A DNA stretch of 64,000 nucleotides from Amoebidium appalachense (lineage: Eukaryota; Ichthyosporea), in NCBI GenBank assembly GCA_963693365.1, contig CAVNZM010000016.1, positions 930,001 through 994,000 of the forward strand, written 5' to 3'. The notes below the pieces were generated by a model that had not been told where the DNA came from, did no database searches, and saw only the letters and a list, made by a program, of their open reading frames with translations. This document shows, one piece after another, positions 7,596 through 17,940 of this stretch (within the stretch, counting starts at the first letter, position 1; each line of letters begins with the position of its first letter). Made by a program: the position numbers and the translations under genes.

Positions 7596-9644
7596 TCACT
7601 TGAAATTCATGATTTTTGCGAAATCGAGCAAATGAGCACGTGTGTGTCTTCCAGGCGTCCCTCGTGAAACTCTTCCTCCTGCGGGTACGAAGGCTGAACC
7701 GCCAAACACCTGTGTCAGTACCGTGCCGAGCTTCTTGACCCCGACAACCTTTCGGCCATCCATCATGTTTGCATCGGCCCACTCTTTCATGCACTCCACC
7801 AAGCCACTGGTTGTGGCCCAGGTGCCATCCTCGAGACCGAAACTATCTGTCCCCTCGGCGCCAGTTGCGACGTCCCTCAGAAATTGTATCTCAATTGGCA
7901 GACTCTTCTCCATGAGCTTCTGTTTGAGTTTTGTTTGTGGCGGTGGTGGCATTGTTTTAGGGGTATCAGGAAGGTCCAGGAAGAAATGGAACAGAGCCTC
8001 CAGCACCTCCGGTTGCCGGTGAAATCTGACGAACTCGTCAAAGTACCGGAGCTGACCCACCCGGGCGCCGTTTGCCTCGAGACATATGAATCTCCGATCG
8101 GATAGCTCCACACGAACAGGCCAGTCTTCATTTGACAGAAAGACGTAGCGCTCGAAGTTTTTGGTGTAGATGCCATCCACGCCTTTCTTCTCCAAAAGGC
8201 TGTCTTCTTGTGTGATCAGACTTTTGATGAGGTTGTTTGCCTCGTGGCACCCACCAAAGACACACTCGTCGATGACAGCTAGTAGTTTGTGGTTGAGGTG
8301 CGAGTTGAACTTGCTGGATATGTGTTCCTTGTTCTTCACGTAAGCGTAGTATTCCGAGCCCACCAGCGCCTTGAGCACGTCGAAGAACACCTTTTTCCCG
8401 GTTCCCTGGACTGACTTGACGAGTACCGCTGTCCCAGACTTGGTGTCAGGGTGCTGGAAGATCTGGGCAACCCACTTGAGAAGGTATTCAAATGCCTCGG
8501 CATTTCCATCGGCAAGCACCTCGAATGCGTGGCGTATGAACATCTCGATGCCACCATATTCCCGTACACGGTACTTCTCGAGGAGCTCATCTGGCATGAC
8601 CACAACTTTCTGGCCAGAATGGTAGGGGATCATCGGGCATTCTGGGCCCATGTAACGGAATCCCTCGGTGTACTTGATGGGGAAGCCGCGAAAGAAGTTA
8701 TACGTGAACAGGGCGCCTTGGCGGTACTTGGGATTTGTCTCTCCTGTCTTGGGATTGGGCGACGCGGGGTCGAAAACTCCTTGCCCATAACGAGGAACGT
8801 GGCGTCCCATAAGGAAATCGATGCCGGTGTATGTCCGCTTGATCTCGCCACCCTCACCCTCCATCCACTCAACCACGAAACCCTGCATGGTGCATTTCAT
8901 GTCTTTCTCGGTCAACGTCTTGAGTGTGTACACGCCCTTGTCATGGCACCACACCTTCAAGAGGTAGAGGGATGTGCCGTTGATTTTTCCCACCCACTTC
9001 TGCAGGTACTCGACGAGCTCAGCTTCCTTCCAGGTTGTTGGTAGCAGGTCCGGCATGAACTCGTATCCACCCGAAGGGTCGGTCGACTCTTGCTCAAGAA
9101 CGCGGATCACCTCCTCGATGAGAGTCTGCCGCTTCCGGTCCTTGTTTGCAACCACGGCGGGGGCGGCTGCTGTACTAGGTGCTGTGCCGAATATGGTCGC
9201 ATGGGACTCCTGGTTCCAACGCGTCGCCGACGTCCAGTCGAGAATCGGGTTCATTACTACCCTGTTGGCCAAAGGAAATTTCTCCTTGGCCCATGACTTG
9301 AGCGCAGCTCTGTTAGGCCCGGGAGCTCGGTGGCGGGTGTTGCACTCGTAGTGTGCGGTCTTGTGGCGCTTGGACTGACGGGTGGTTATTTCGGCATAAA
9401 CCAGCCCAAACTGTCGCTTGAGGGAGTCGAGGAGGTCATTGTGCTCGAAGGGCTCGTTGTCCACCGTAACTTCGCGGGACCCCTGTGGTGCAAAGACTGC
9501 GAGGTACCAGTCAGGACAGGCACTGCGGCGCGAGAGCCCTTGGTTTGCCTGCACGGGTTGGTCTGCACCCTCACAGCAAACCTCGTATTCGGTCTTGTCC
9601 GTGTCCCTGCCTTTGGCCTGGTTCGTGGATCCGGTGGAGGCCAT
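7596..9644 (-). CDS. Superfamily 3 helicase (D5-like replication protein), 682 aa
   Basis: The C-terminal half has a complete SF3 core: Walker A VKSVQGTGKKVFF, Walker B LLAVIDECVFGG, sensor/motif C YVFLSNEDWPV and the arginine motif DRRFICLEANG. The helix between, NNLIKSLITQEDSLLEKKG, also matches D5/DUF5906-type helicases of nucleocytoviruses. The N-terminal 300 residues carry no recognisable archaeo-eukaryotic primase motif. Residues about 45-130 (WYLAVFAPQG, GLVYAEITT, AHYECNTRH) vaguely recall a Rep nuclease fold. ATG at 9644; the gene is divergent from the zinc-finger gene. It probably unwinds viral DNA at replication initiation as a hexamer. Confidence 0.88.
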   Translation of the reverse strand: MASTGSTNQAKGRDTDKTEYEVCCEGADQPVQANQGLSRRSACPDWYLAVFAPQGSREVTVDNEPFEHNDLLDSLKRQFGLVYAEITTRQSKRHKTAHYECNTRHRAPGPNRAALKSWAKEKFPLANRVVMNPILDWTSATRWNQESHATIFGTAPSTAAAPAVVANKDRKRQTLIEEVIRVLEQESTDPSGGYEFMPDLLPTTWKEAELVEYLQKWVGKINGTSLYLLKVWCHDKGVYTLKTLTEKDMKCTMQGFVVEWMEGEGGEIKRTYTGIDFLMGRHVPRYGQGVFDPASPNPKTGETNPKYRQGALFTYNFFRGFPIKYTEGFRYMGPECPMIPYHSGQKVVVMPDELLEKYRVREYGGIEMFIRHAFEVLADGNAEAFEYLLKWVAQIFQHPDTKSGTAVLVKSVQGTGKKVFFDVLKALVGSEYYAYVKNKEHISSKFNSHLNHKLLAVIDECVFGGCHEANNLIKSLITQEDSLLEKKGVDGIYTKNFERYVFLSNEDWPVRVELSDRRFICLEANGARVGQLRYFDEFVRFHRQPEVLEALFHFFLDLPDTPKTMPPPPQTKLKQKLMEKSLPIEIQFLRDVATGAEGTDSFGLEDGTWATTSGLVECMKEWADANMMDGRKVVGVKKLGTVLTQVFGGSAFVPAGGRVSRGTPGRHTRAHLLDFAKIMNFK

Positions 9645-9716
9645 TATTAAGGGTATAGAAAATATTTTTTTTTGCTGCCTAGTTTATGAAATCCAGATTT
9701 TGTGTGCCTTAAAGAG

Positions 9717-10334
9717 ATGTGTTCAGCTGGGTGCAGCAAACAGGATCCTGGCTTAAAATATAAAAAGGTGTATCGTTGCCCAGTGGAGGGGTGTGGATAC
9801 AGCACCAATCGTAACGGCAATATGGCTGGGCACATGGACATGCACGTGGGAGTCAAAAGACATGTGTGTCCCCAAACGGGATGCAACAAACGGTACAGGA
9901 GTACACAGGGTCTGGAGAGACACGTACAGTCTCACACTGGCGCCTACCTGTGTCCATGCAGCGTGCAGGGTTGTTCTTACAACGCTACATGTAACGTCCA
10001 TCTACGTCGCCATTTGATGAAGCACGATGCGACACGCCCATACGTGTGTCCGGTTCCCGAATGCACTCACCGAGCACGGTGCAAGTCCAACCTAGCAGTC
10101 CATTTGAAACACCACATAGGTGCATACAAATACAGGTGTTCACATGCAGGGTGCGGGTACGGTACCAACAGAAGCAACTTTCTGAAACACCACGAACGTT
10201 CACACGCACACGAGCCAGAGCGTGCACACGTGAATAAAGAGTGTGTTGCAGAGAAGTTGATTACATCCCCCCCGGGGGCACGCGAGGCAGGCGAGGCATG
10301 TGAGGCACGCGGGCACGCGAGGCACAGCCTATAA
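9717..10334 (+). CDS. C2H2 zinc-finger protein with five fingers, 205 aa
   Basis: Five consecutive finger units are visible (YRCPVEGCGYSTNRNGNMAGH, HVCPQTGCNKRYRSTQGLERH, YLCPCSVQGC..., YVCPVPECTHRARCKSNLAVH, YRCSHAGCGYGTNRSNFLKHH), separated by HTG/HIG-type linkers. The whole protein is essentially fingers, so nucleic acid binding is likely and no effector domain is apparent. The C-terminal tail (PPGAREAGEACEARGHARH) is encoded by the inverted TGCCTCGCG repeat, so the original end may have been replaced. ATG at 9717. It is divergent from the helicase, with 72 bp between starts. Confidence 0.8.
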   Translation: MCSAGCSKQDPGLKYKKVYRCPVEGCGYSTNRNGNMAGHMDMHVGVKRHVCPQTGCNKRYRSTQGLERHVQSHTGAYLCPCSVQGCSYNATCNVHLRRHLMKHDATRPYVCPVPECTHRARCKSNLAVHLKHHIGAYKYRCSHAGCGYGTNRSNFLKHHERSHAHEPERAHVNKECVAEKLITSPPGAREAGEACEARGHARHSL

Positions 10335-10506
10335 CCACTGGTCTCTTTCATGGGTGGAATCAGTCACTGAATCTTTTTGGAAACACTTTGAACCGCCATG
10401 AAACGTTTCGAAAACACTTCAAGGTGTTTCGAAAACACTTCAAAGTGTTCGGAGCGAGTCATGTAGGTCACAATAGTTGTTTTTTTTTATTTGTACACTG
10501 TATAGG

Positions 10507-11409
10507 ATGTCCGCGGTAGGCTACGACGAGGCGTTCGTGCGCGAGAGGCTGGCCAAGGCCGAGGACGGGGTGTGCGGGGTGCCCACGCGGGCCGGGCGGA
10601 TCGACGTGCTGACGAGCACACACGTCATCGAGGTGCGGCGTGTGGGCGACTGGATAGAGGCGATCGGAAACGTGCTCGCATACAGCCACTACTACCCCGA
10701 CCGCCAACCGCGGATCCACCTGTTCGACTATGCGCCGGCAGACGTGTACAGGATTGCCGTGCAAACCATCACGTCGCTGAACATCACGCTTACAACCGAA
10801 GAGGACACGTTGCAGCTGATTTGGGGGGACGACGCGAGCAAAGACGTAAAAGACGAAAAATATATAAAGAAGCTATGGGCAAAAAGTCAAAGCAGCGCAG
10901 AGTTGGCCAATGAACGGTCAAAGCTAGCGCGAAGTAGTGAATATTCAACGAAGCTAGCGCAGAGTTCACGTTGGCCAATAAACGGTCAAAGCAGCGCAGA
11001 GTTGGCCAATAAACGGTCAAAGCTAGCGCGAAGTAGTGAATATTCAACGAAGCTAGCGCAGAGTTCACGTTGGCCAATAAACGGTCAAAGCAGCGCAGAG
11101 TTGGCCAATAAACGGTCAACCAAACACGAACCCTCGGTCAATATCCGGTCAACCCGAACTCGTGTTTGGCGAAAATCTAGTGAACCCAAAACGAACATCG
11201 CGCGAACCCCTGCCAATATCCGGTCAACCCGAACTCGTGTTTGGCGAAAATCTAGTGAACCCAAAACGAACATCGCGCGAACCCCTGCCAATATCCGGTC
11301 AACCCGAACTCGTGTTTGGCGAAAATCTAGTGAACCCAAAACGAACATCGCGCGAACCCCTGCCAATATCCGGTCAACCAAACACGAACCCTCAGTCAAT
11401 ATCGTTTGA
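10507..11409 (+). CDS. PD-(D/E)XK nuclease-like protein with tandem-repeat tail, 300 aa
   Basis: Residues 1-105 are paralogous to the protein at 6476-7189: VRERLAKAEDG, GRIDVLTSTHVIEVRRVGDW, AIGNVLAYSHYYPDRQPRIHLFDY. The Glu-x-Lys lysine is replaced by Arg (VIEVRR), so catalysis may be altered. From residue about 120 the frame is built of in-frame DNA repeats: a 33-residue unit (SSAELANKRSKLARSS...) twice, then a 25-residue unit (NIRSTRTRVWRKSSE...) three times. Unit lengths of 99 and 75 bp keep the frame open. The tail may be real protein or simple read-through into repeats. Confidence 0.55.
   Translation: MSAVGYDEAFVRERLAKAEDGVCGVPTRAGRIDVLTSTHVIEVRRVGDWIEAIGNVLAYSHYYPDRQPRIHLFDYAPADVYRIAVQTITSLNITLTTEEDTLQLIWGDDASKDVKDEKYIKKLWAKSQSSAELANERSKLARSSEYSTKLAQSSRWPINGQSSAELANKRSKLARSSEYSTKLAQSSRWPINGQSSAELANKRSTKHEPSVNIRSTRTRVWRKSSEPKTNIARTPANIRSTRTRVWRKSSEPKTNIARTPANIRSTRTRVWRKSSEPKTNIARTPANIRSTKHEPSVNIV
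10893..11395. repeat. Tandem repeats of 99 bp and 75 bp
   Basis: AGCAGCGCAGAGTTGGCCAA starts a 99-bp unit present about twice plus a partial copy. It is followed by three copies of a 75-bp unit beginning CGGTCAACCCGAACTCGTG. Both multiples of three, they extend the upstream open reading frame. Confidence 0.85.
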
Positions 11410-11488
11410 TCCACGGAGCATCCATTTCAATATTGGTCGAATCACGGAGACCACCTTTGAATAATGCTTGAATCGTATTCACCCGCTA

Positions 11489-11650
11489 TTCAATCTGATT
11501 GGTCGAAACATTAAATCTGATTGTACGAAACCGGTTCAATCTGATTGGTCGAAACATTAAATCTGATTGCACGAAACCGGTTCAATCTGATTGGTCGAAA
11601 CATTAAATCTGATTGCACGAAACCGGTTCAATCTGATTGGTCGAAACCGT
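11489..11650. repeat. 46-bp tandem repeat
   Basis: TTCAATCTGATTGGTCGAAA starts a 46-bp unit present three times plus a partial fourth. ATTGG/CCAAT words dominate. No gene here. Confidence 0.85.
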
Positions 11651-11685
11651 TTATTGACAGGAGTCCCAATTGTTGGGGATGACCG

Positions 11686-11775
11686 GCTGGCTACCACCCC
11701 AGCACGTGCTTCTCCAGGAAGCGCACGGGGTACACCTTGACCGGGTGCAGGCAAAGACGTAAAAGATGAAAAATA
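11686..11775 (-). pseudogene. Gene fragments: 3' end of the LLPGK-type gene joined to a nuclease-gene segment
   Basis: CACGTGCTTCTCCAGGAAGC through the next 35 bp closely matches the 3' terminal codons of the gene at 3897-4812 (about 3904-3955; minus-strand peptide KVYPVRFLEKHVL). Directly after it, GCAAAGACGTAAAAGATGAA matches about 10840-10880 inside the nuclease gene. The junction of two unrelated gene pieces indicates recombination or template switching. Confidence 0.6.
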
Positions 11776-11821
11776 AATAGAGAAGCCACGGGCAAGAGGG
11801 TGGGAAGCCCCCCTCCCCAAA

Positions 11822-12291
11822 AAACAAAACAAAGAGCGCACGGTCATAGCGCTCATGACACATCTCTCCAAGAACACCTGTGCAAGCGCACGGTGATTGC
11901 GCTCATGACCCTACACTCAAACAACACAGGTGCAAGCACACGCATTGCCCCTCCCCCCCCCCCCCCCCTCCCCCCCCACCCCCCCCCCCCACACACACAC
12001 ACAAAGTGCCCGGTGATAGCGCTCATGACACATCTCTCCAAGAACACCTGTGCAAGCGCACGGTGATTGCGCTCATGACCCTACACTCAAACAACACAGG
12101 TGCAAGCACACGCATTGCCCCTCCCCCCCCCCCCCCTCCCCCCCCCCCCACCCCCCCCCCACACACACACACAAAGCGCCCGGTGATAGCGCTCATGACA
12201 CATCTCTCCAAGAACACATGTGCAAGCGCACGGTGATTGCGCTCATGACCCTACACTCAAACAACACAGGTGCAAGCACACACATTGCCCC

Positions 12292-12355
<64 letters not shown>

Positions 12356-12468
12356 AAAGCGCCCGGTGATAGCGCTCATGACACATCTCTCCAAGAACAC
12401 ATGTGCAAGCGCACGGTGATTGCGCTCATTAACCTACTCTCAAACAACACAGGTGCAAGCACACGCAT

Positions 12469-12532
<64 letters not shown>

Positions 12533-12651
12533 AAAGCGCCCGGTGATAGCGCTCATGCAACATCTCTCCAAGAACACATGTGCAAGCGCACGGTGATTGC
12601 GCTCATTAACCTACTCTCAAACAACACAGGTGCAAGCACACGCATTGCCCC

Positions 12652-12707
<56 letters not shown>

Positions 12708-12826
12708 AAAGCGCCCGGTGATAGCGCTCATGACACATCTCTCCAAGAACACATGTGCAAGCGCACGGTGATTGCGCTCATTAACCTACTCTCAAACAAC
12801 ACAGGTGCAAGCACACGCATTGCCCC

Positions 12827-12869
<43 letters not shown>

Positions 12870-12990
12870 ACACACACACACAAAGCGCCCGGTGATAGCG
12901 CTCATGACACATCTCTCCAAGAACACATGTGCAAGCGCACGGTGATTGCGCTCATTAACCTACCCTCAAACAACACAGGTGCAAGCACAC
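11822..12990. repeat. Long tandem array of ~170-bp units, each containing a poly-C and (AC)n tract
   Basis: About seven units share GATAGCGCTCATGACACATC, AGAACACCTGTGCAAGCGCA and AACAACACAGGTGCAAGCAC, then poly-C of 15-45 bases and CACACACAC. Differences are mostly in C-tract length. Open frames across the array on both strands are products of the repeat. Confidence 0.9.
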
Positions 12991-13660
12991 GGTGATAGCG
13001 CTCATGACCCTACTCTCAACCAACACATGCGCAAGCGCACGTGATAGCGCTCATGACCCTACTCTCAAACAACACAGGTGCAAGCACACGGTGATAGCGC
13101 TCATGACCCTACTCTCAACCAACACATGTGCAAGCGCACGTGATAGCGCTCATGACCCTACTCTCAAACAACACATGTGCAAGCGCACTGTGATAGCGCT
13201 CATGACCCTACTCTCAAACAATACATGTGCAAGCGCACTGTGATAGCGCTCATGACCCTACTCTCAAACAACACAGGTGCAAGCACACGGTGATAGCGCT
13301 CATGACCCTACTCTCAACCAACACATGTGGAAGCGCACGTGATAGCGCTCATGACCCTACTCTCAAACAACACATGTGCAAGCGCACTGTGATAGCGCTC
13401 AAACAATACATGTGCAAGCGCACTGTGATAGCGCTCATGACCCTACTCTCAAACAATACATGTGCAAGCGCACCGTGATAGCGCTCATGACCTTACTCTC
13501 AAACAACACATGTGCAAGCCCACGGTGATAGCGCTCATGACCCTACTCTCAAACAACACATGTGCAAGCCCACGGTGATAGCGCTCATGACCCTACTCTC
13601 AAACAACACATGTGCAAGCCCACGGTGATAGCGCTCATGACCCTACTCTCAAACAACACA
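12990..13660. repeat. ~50-bp tandem repeat array
   Basis: About 13 units of GTGATAGCGCTCATGACCCT followed by ACTCTCAAACAACACATGTG and CAAGC. It is the reverse complement of the array at 16525-16864. Confidence 0.9.
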
Positions 13661-14255
13661 TGTGCACACACAAAGGCATTCGGGAACACACATGCACACT
13701 TTGCATCCGCCTCTCCCCACACACAAAGGCATTCGGGAACACACATGCACACTTTGCATCCCCCCTCCCCCCCCCCCACAATCCCCCTCCCCCCACACAC
13801 ACACAAAGGCATTCGGGAACACACATGCACACTTTGCATCCCCCCCCTCCCCCCCCCCCCCCCCCCAATCCCCCTCCCCCCACACACACACAAAGGCATT
13901 CGGGAACACACATGCACACTTTGCATCCCCCCCCCCCCCCCCCCCCCAATCCCCCTCCCCCCACACACACACAAAGGCATTCGGGAACACACATGCACAC
14001 TTTGCATCCCCCCCCCCCCCCCCCCCCCCCCCCCAATCCCCCCTCCCCCCACACACACACAAAGGCATTCGGGAACACACATGCACACTTTGCATCCGCC
14101 TCTCCCCACACACAAAGGCATTCGGGAACACACATGCACACTTTGCATCCCCCCTCCCCCCCCCCCCCCCCCCACAATCCCCCTCCCCCCCACACACACA
14201 AAGGCATTCGGGAACACACATGCACACTTTGCATCCCCCCCACCCCCCCCCCCCC
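13660..14255. repeat. GGCATTCGGGAACACACATG tandem array with poly-C spacers
   Basis: About eight units of ACAAAGGCATTCGGGAACAC and ACATGCACACTTTGCATCC separated by poly-C of variable length. No gene. Confidence 0.9.
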
Positions 14256-14304
14256 CTTCGTGAGAATGCACTGAGTTTCACTTATTAATAAAATAAGTTG
14301 AATT

Positions 14305-16041
14305 TTATTGATCGTAAAAAGGCACGAAGTCGCCTACCCTGCTAGTAATATGGTGATACCGATCACAGTCAGGCCAATGTTCATCCCATGTGTTGGTTGC
14401 TGCTTCATAATACAACCAGTGGTCGTATGGTTCACCAACTACTTGCACATGGTGATTCCTGATGGCATCCTCGAGGGCTGTCTGACACGGCAGTTGCGGG
14501 TACCAATCCGCACCATCCAAAACCTCGGCGATAGGAACAGCACTCCACAGGGCATCCGCGCTGGGAGACGTGTCAGGCTGGCCCGTGGTCTTGTTAATAC
14601 CGATATAGCTGCTGCGCTGTTGTTCCAAATGGTCGGAGGGGGTTTCTACCCAATAATACTCGATTTCTGCCTGCCACGGGCAGACGCCGTCGGCATCGTT
14701 GAGCATGATTTGGTCATATCCACTCGGGGGGTAGATGACGGCCGCTTGCCGGGTTTCGGTGTCGTAAGCATACAACCCGTCAACAACGAATGGCAAATCT
14801 CTACCTTGCCCCTCCTCTTGGGCTTTTCGGAACTCTTCGCGCTCAACATCTTTCCTGATTGTGTCAATGAAGTCTCCCCAATCGAAGGGAAGCACCATGA
14901 CGTGTCGTTTGTTCATGACGTCCACAAGCATCTGCCACGACACGCCCACTTGCAGACGCCGCATGAATGTGGAAATTTCGACGGTTTCGATGTCGGTATC
15001 GATCTGGCCCAGGGGAACAAACTCGCCTTCTTCCTGCCCTTCCTGAATCTCGTAAGCAAAATATCCCGTGTACCGCCCGAATATGTTTTTGCGCTCGGCA
15101 GGCCCACCCTCGCTGTAATCCGCCTGGACCCTGTCAATTAAATTCGAAAGCTTTTTGTCCCATCCCAGCTTGTGTCTAATGATGTTTGTGTAGTCGTACA
15201 GGTGGGCTTGGGTACGGGGTGCAGTTGTAACTGGCGGGTTTGAGGCAGCTTGTGCCAAAATATTGGCCTTTTGGGTGGCCATATCTAGTATTATAGTCGC
15301 ATGGACATCGTCGTAGCCGTCGTCGTCGTGGTCCCTCCGGTGGGCATAATGGTCCATCAATCGCAGCAGCAAACACGTGTTAAACGACTCTAACGTATAC
15401 GCAGAGCTGTCTAACTTGACAACTCCTGCAGACCCTCGCAACCACGCAGTGCACGGCGGGTAATGCCGCAGTTTGCCGTCCCCCGTGTACCCCTCACTGG
15501 GGTGTGTCTCTACGATCCTTCTAATAGCATCCTCAGGTAGTAAACCCCACCAGTTCCAGAACCTACTATCCTGAAAATCACTGTTATTCGCTATCGCGTA
15601 TTGGACATCCGCCAACGTGGAGGTTGCAAAAAACATATCGGCAAAGCTCTCGCTCGTTTTTTGGTCCAGTTCGGACATTTTTGCCGCAATCTCTGCTGCT
15701 GTGGCCTGCATCACCGTCCTAGTTGGAAGGCAACAGCGCCCTTCAGGGTTGTACACGGCCAGCTTGTCATAGCTTCGGAGGTACACCGCGGTGCATGCAC
15801 GGAAACCTGCTTTCAACTCTTCCTGCAGTTGCAATAGACTCAACGAGGTGTCTACCTCAAACACAACAAAAGGGTGCAACGTTTCCACGAGAGTGACATT
15901 TTCGGGGGTTGAAACCGTGGCAAGGCCGTTGGTGTTTGCAAGAGAAAACACTGCAACATCTTCCCCTACAGGGCCTAACAACAGCGGTGTCCTCGATGGA
16001 ATGATCCGAACACGCACTGGCATTGAGGGTGCAAGTCCCAT
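14305..16041 (-). CDS. Hypothetical protein, 578 aa
   Basis: A single intact frame with an ATG at 16041 ([14 protein letters not shown]); an in-frame TTG 30 codons earlier was not used. Composition is acidic, rich in Tyr, Trp and Asp ([42 protein letters not shown]). No transmembrane segment, coiled coil or known catalytic motif was recognised. A minus-strand AATAAA follows the stop at about 14300. The gene stands alone between inverted copies of the 50-bp repeat array. Codon usage and GC content are lower than in the 40-61 kb block. It may be viral or host. Confidence 0.6.
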   Translation of the reverse strand: MGLAPSMPVRVRIIPSRTPLLLGPVGEDVAVFSLANTNGLATVSTPENVTLVETLHPFVVFEVDTSLSLLQLQEELKAGFRACTAVYLRSYDKLAVYNPEGRCCLPTRTVMQATAAEIAAKMSELDQKTSESFADMFFATSTLADVQYAIANNSDFQDSRFWNWWGLLPEDAIRRIVETHPSEGYTGDGKLRHYPPCTAWLRGSAGVVKLDSSAYTLESFNTCLLLRLMDHYAHRRDHDDDGYDDVHATIILDMATQKANILAQAASNPPVTTAPRTQAHLYDYTNIIRHKLGWDKKLSNLIDRVQADYSEGGPAERKNIFGRYTGYFAYEIQEGQEEGEFVPLGQIDTDIETVEISTFMRRLQVGVSWQMLVDVMNKRHVMVLPFDWGDFIDTIRKDVEREEFRKAQEEGQGRDLPFVVDGLYAYDTETRQAAVIYPPSGYDQIMLNDADGVCPWQAEIEYYWVETPSDHLEQQRSSYIGINKTTGQPDTSPSADALWSAVPIAEVLDGADWYPQLPCQTALEDAIRNHHVQVVGEPYDHWLYYEAATNTWDEHWPDCDRYHHITSRVGDFVPFYDQ

Positions 16042-16141
16042 TGCTGACAGCGAAATATTATAATTCTGCCTATACCCTACATGCCAAATCCTGTTGTGTT
16101 TTCGTGCAGCTGAGTTCGGTGTATTTGACAAGATTTGGATA

Positions 16142-16524
16142 TAACATCAGTCATCGCGCTGATTGGCTAAACGCGGATTACACATCTTTTAACGGATGAT
16201 CCCGATTTATCAAGATAAATCTAGAGAACAATCCCGTTACCATGGGCTAGCCGCGCTGATTGGCCAAACGTGGATGCCATCCAATTGGTTGCATAACCCG
16301 TGCGCAAGCCCGAAAATTCGGATTTGTTTCTTGGTATATTTTCAAGCCCCGGAGTATTTTTGCCTGGGGTGTATGGTATTTTTCATCCCCAGTCAAAGGG
16401 GATAAAGGGGGGGTTCCTATTTTAGCTTAACACGAAATTTGCGGAGGCTTACCATAAACTGAAAATATGATGATATTTTGGGGTATTTTTTACCGTAAAA
16501 ACGGGGTTATGGTCGGGCCTGCCC
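16142..16524. other. Intergenic region, no gene seen
   Basis: AT-rich spacer with CCAAT/ATTGG words (for example GCGCTGATTGGCTAAACGCG and a second similar copy near 16254). It may hold the promoter of the gene at 14305-16041. Confidence 0.5.
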
Positions 16525-16864
16525 GTGCGCTTGCACCTGTGTTGTTGGAGAGTAGGGTCATGAGCGCTATCACCGTGCGCTTGCACCTGTGTTGTTGGAG
16601 AGTAGGGTCATGAGCGCTATCACCGTGCGCTTGCACCTGTGTTGTTGGAGAGTAGGGTCATGAGCGCTATCACCGTGCGCTTGCACCTGTGTTGTTGGAG
16701 AGTAGGGTCATGAGCGCTATCACCGTGCGCTTGCACCTGTGTTGTTGGAGAGTAGGGTCATGAGCGCTATCACCGTGCGCTTGCACCTGTGTTGTTGGAG
16801 AGTACGGTCATGAGCGCTATTACCGTGCGCTTGCACCTGTGTTGTTGGAGAGTACGGTCATGAG
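16525..16864. repeat. 50-bp tandem repeat, inverted relative to the 13 kb array
   Basis: Seven near-identical 50-bp units beginning GTGCGCTTGCACCTGTGTTG, with starts at 16525, 16575, 16625 and so on, the last cut by a poly-C tract (16866-16891). Its complement forms the 12.99-13.66 kb array, so the two arrays flank the gene at 14305-16041 in opposite orientations. Confidence 0.95.
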
Positions 16865-16964
16865 CCCCCCCCCCCCCCCCCCCCCCCCCCCCGCCAAAAA
16901 AAAAAACCCTCCTCCCATCTACCCGCACAACCCCAACCCCACATTATATCGTGCACCGGGTAAC

Positions 16965-17357
16965 ATGGACGCTGGCGCACCCCTTCCCCCACCCAGCCCA
17001 TTCGCACCCCCTCCCCCGATCCGCACAAGCCCGCGCAGCACCCCCGGGCCCTCCCCCATCCTATTGGCCATCCTGGCCGGCCTGATCCTCTACGTGCTCT
17101 GGGACACGTTCAGCCCACGTGTGCGGCGGCGCCTGGCAGTGCTCAAGTGCCAGCGCGCGTGCCCAATGTGTGCCAGCTGCGGCAGCTGCGTTCCCCGCCG
17201 CAAGTGTGCGCACTGCCCCCGCTGCCACGTGTGCGGTGCCAGCCCCGCCGGGTGCGCACAGTGCCCCGCATGCACGCGCTGCCCGCCCGAGCAGAAGTGC
17301 CCGGCGTGCCCCACGTGTGCGCATGCGCCTGCGGTGGTGATCAAGGAGCGCACTTGA
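16965..17357 (+). CDS. Cys-rich single-pass membrane protein, 130 aa
   Basis: A Pro-rich N-terminus (PPPSPFAPPPP) is followed by one transmembrane helix (ILLAILAGLILYVLWDTF, about residues 32-49) and a Cys-rich tail with repeated CxxC units (CPMCASCGSC, CAHCPRCHVC, CPACTRC, CPACPTC). A TATA-like ATTATATC lies about 20 bp before the ATG. Disulfide or metal binding is probable. Small membrane proteins of this style are common in nucleocytovirus particles; no specific family was identified. The next gene starts 36 bp downstream on the same strand. Confidence 0.65.
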   Translation: MDAGAPLPPPSPFAPPPPIRTSPRSTPGPSPILLAILAGLILYVLWDTFSPRVRRRLAVLKCQRACPMCASCGSCVPRRKCAHCPRCHVCGASPAGCAQCPACTRCPPEQKCPACPTCAHAPAVVIKERT

Positions 17358-17393
17358 AGGGTTGGGGGGGCAGAGATTTTTGTGGCATAGAGT

Positions 17394-17654
17394 ATGGCGT
17401 ACCGATGGGAGTACAAGCTGAAGGAGGAGCCCGGCAAGGCACCCGTGGTGCAGGCAACTATTGTGCCGACCGAGGCCACCACCCGGCGGACGCAGATGGA
17501 GCAACGAGCATACGCACAAGAGCTTGCGGAAAAGGGCTATATAGATCTGCCCGATGAGTTGGCGGAGAAGTGTGGATTCAAGAAGTGGGTGCCGAAGAAT
17601 CAACGACAGACAGCAATTGTACTGCAGAAGATGATGGAGCCTGAGGATGCATAG
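17394..17654 (+). CDS. Small hypothetical protein, 86 aa
   Basis: ATG at 17394 (MAYRWEYKLKEEPG). Charged, probably helical (RAYAQELAEKGYIDLPDELAEKCGFKKW), no membrane segment. It follows the Cys-rich membrane protein on the same strand with a short gap, so the two may be expressed together. Not recognised. Confidence 0.5.
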   Translation: MAYRWEYKLKEEPGKAPVVQATIVPTEATTRRTQMEQRAYAQELAEKGYIDLPDELAEKCGFKKWVPKNQRQTAIVLQKMMEPEDA

Positions 17655-17851
17655 AGACCTACACAAGCCAAAGGATGAATGGACTCACACCACAAACATG
17701 GAAAATGTAAATGACGAGAGAATCTCCACAAACATGGAAAATGTAAATGACGAGAGAATCTGTTGGGATGTTTAATTTTGATGAGCTGGAGTCTATCTCC
17801 CCCCCCCCCCTCCCCTTCACCGTTCAATGAAAACTTGGTAGCATGTGTATC

Positions 17852-17940
<89 letters not shown>

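Noticed and set aside
11822-14255. Regular repeats separated by spacers, superficially CRISPR-like
   Set aside because: The spacers are themselves repeated (poly-C and CA tracts), there are no unique spacers and no cas-type genes; these are tandem satellites.
13585-14288. Gly/Val/Cys-rich and Pro-rich frames on both strands
   Set aside because: They follow the poly-C satellite and have no composition typical of protein.
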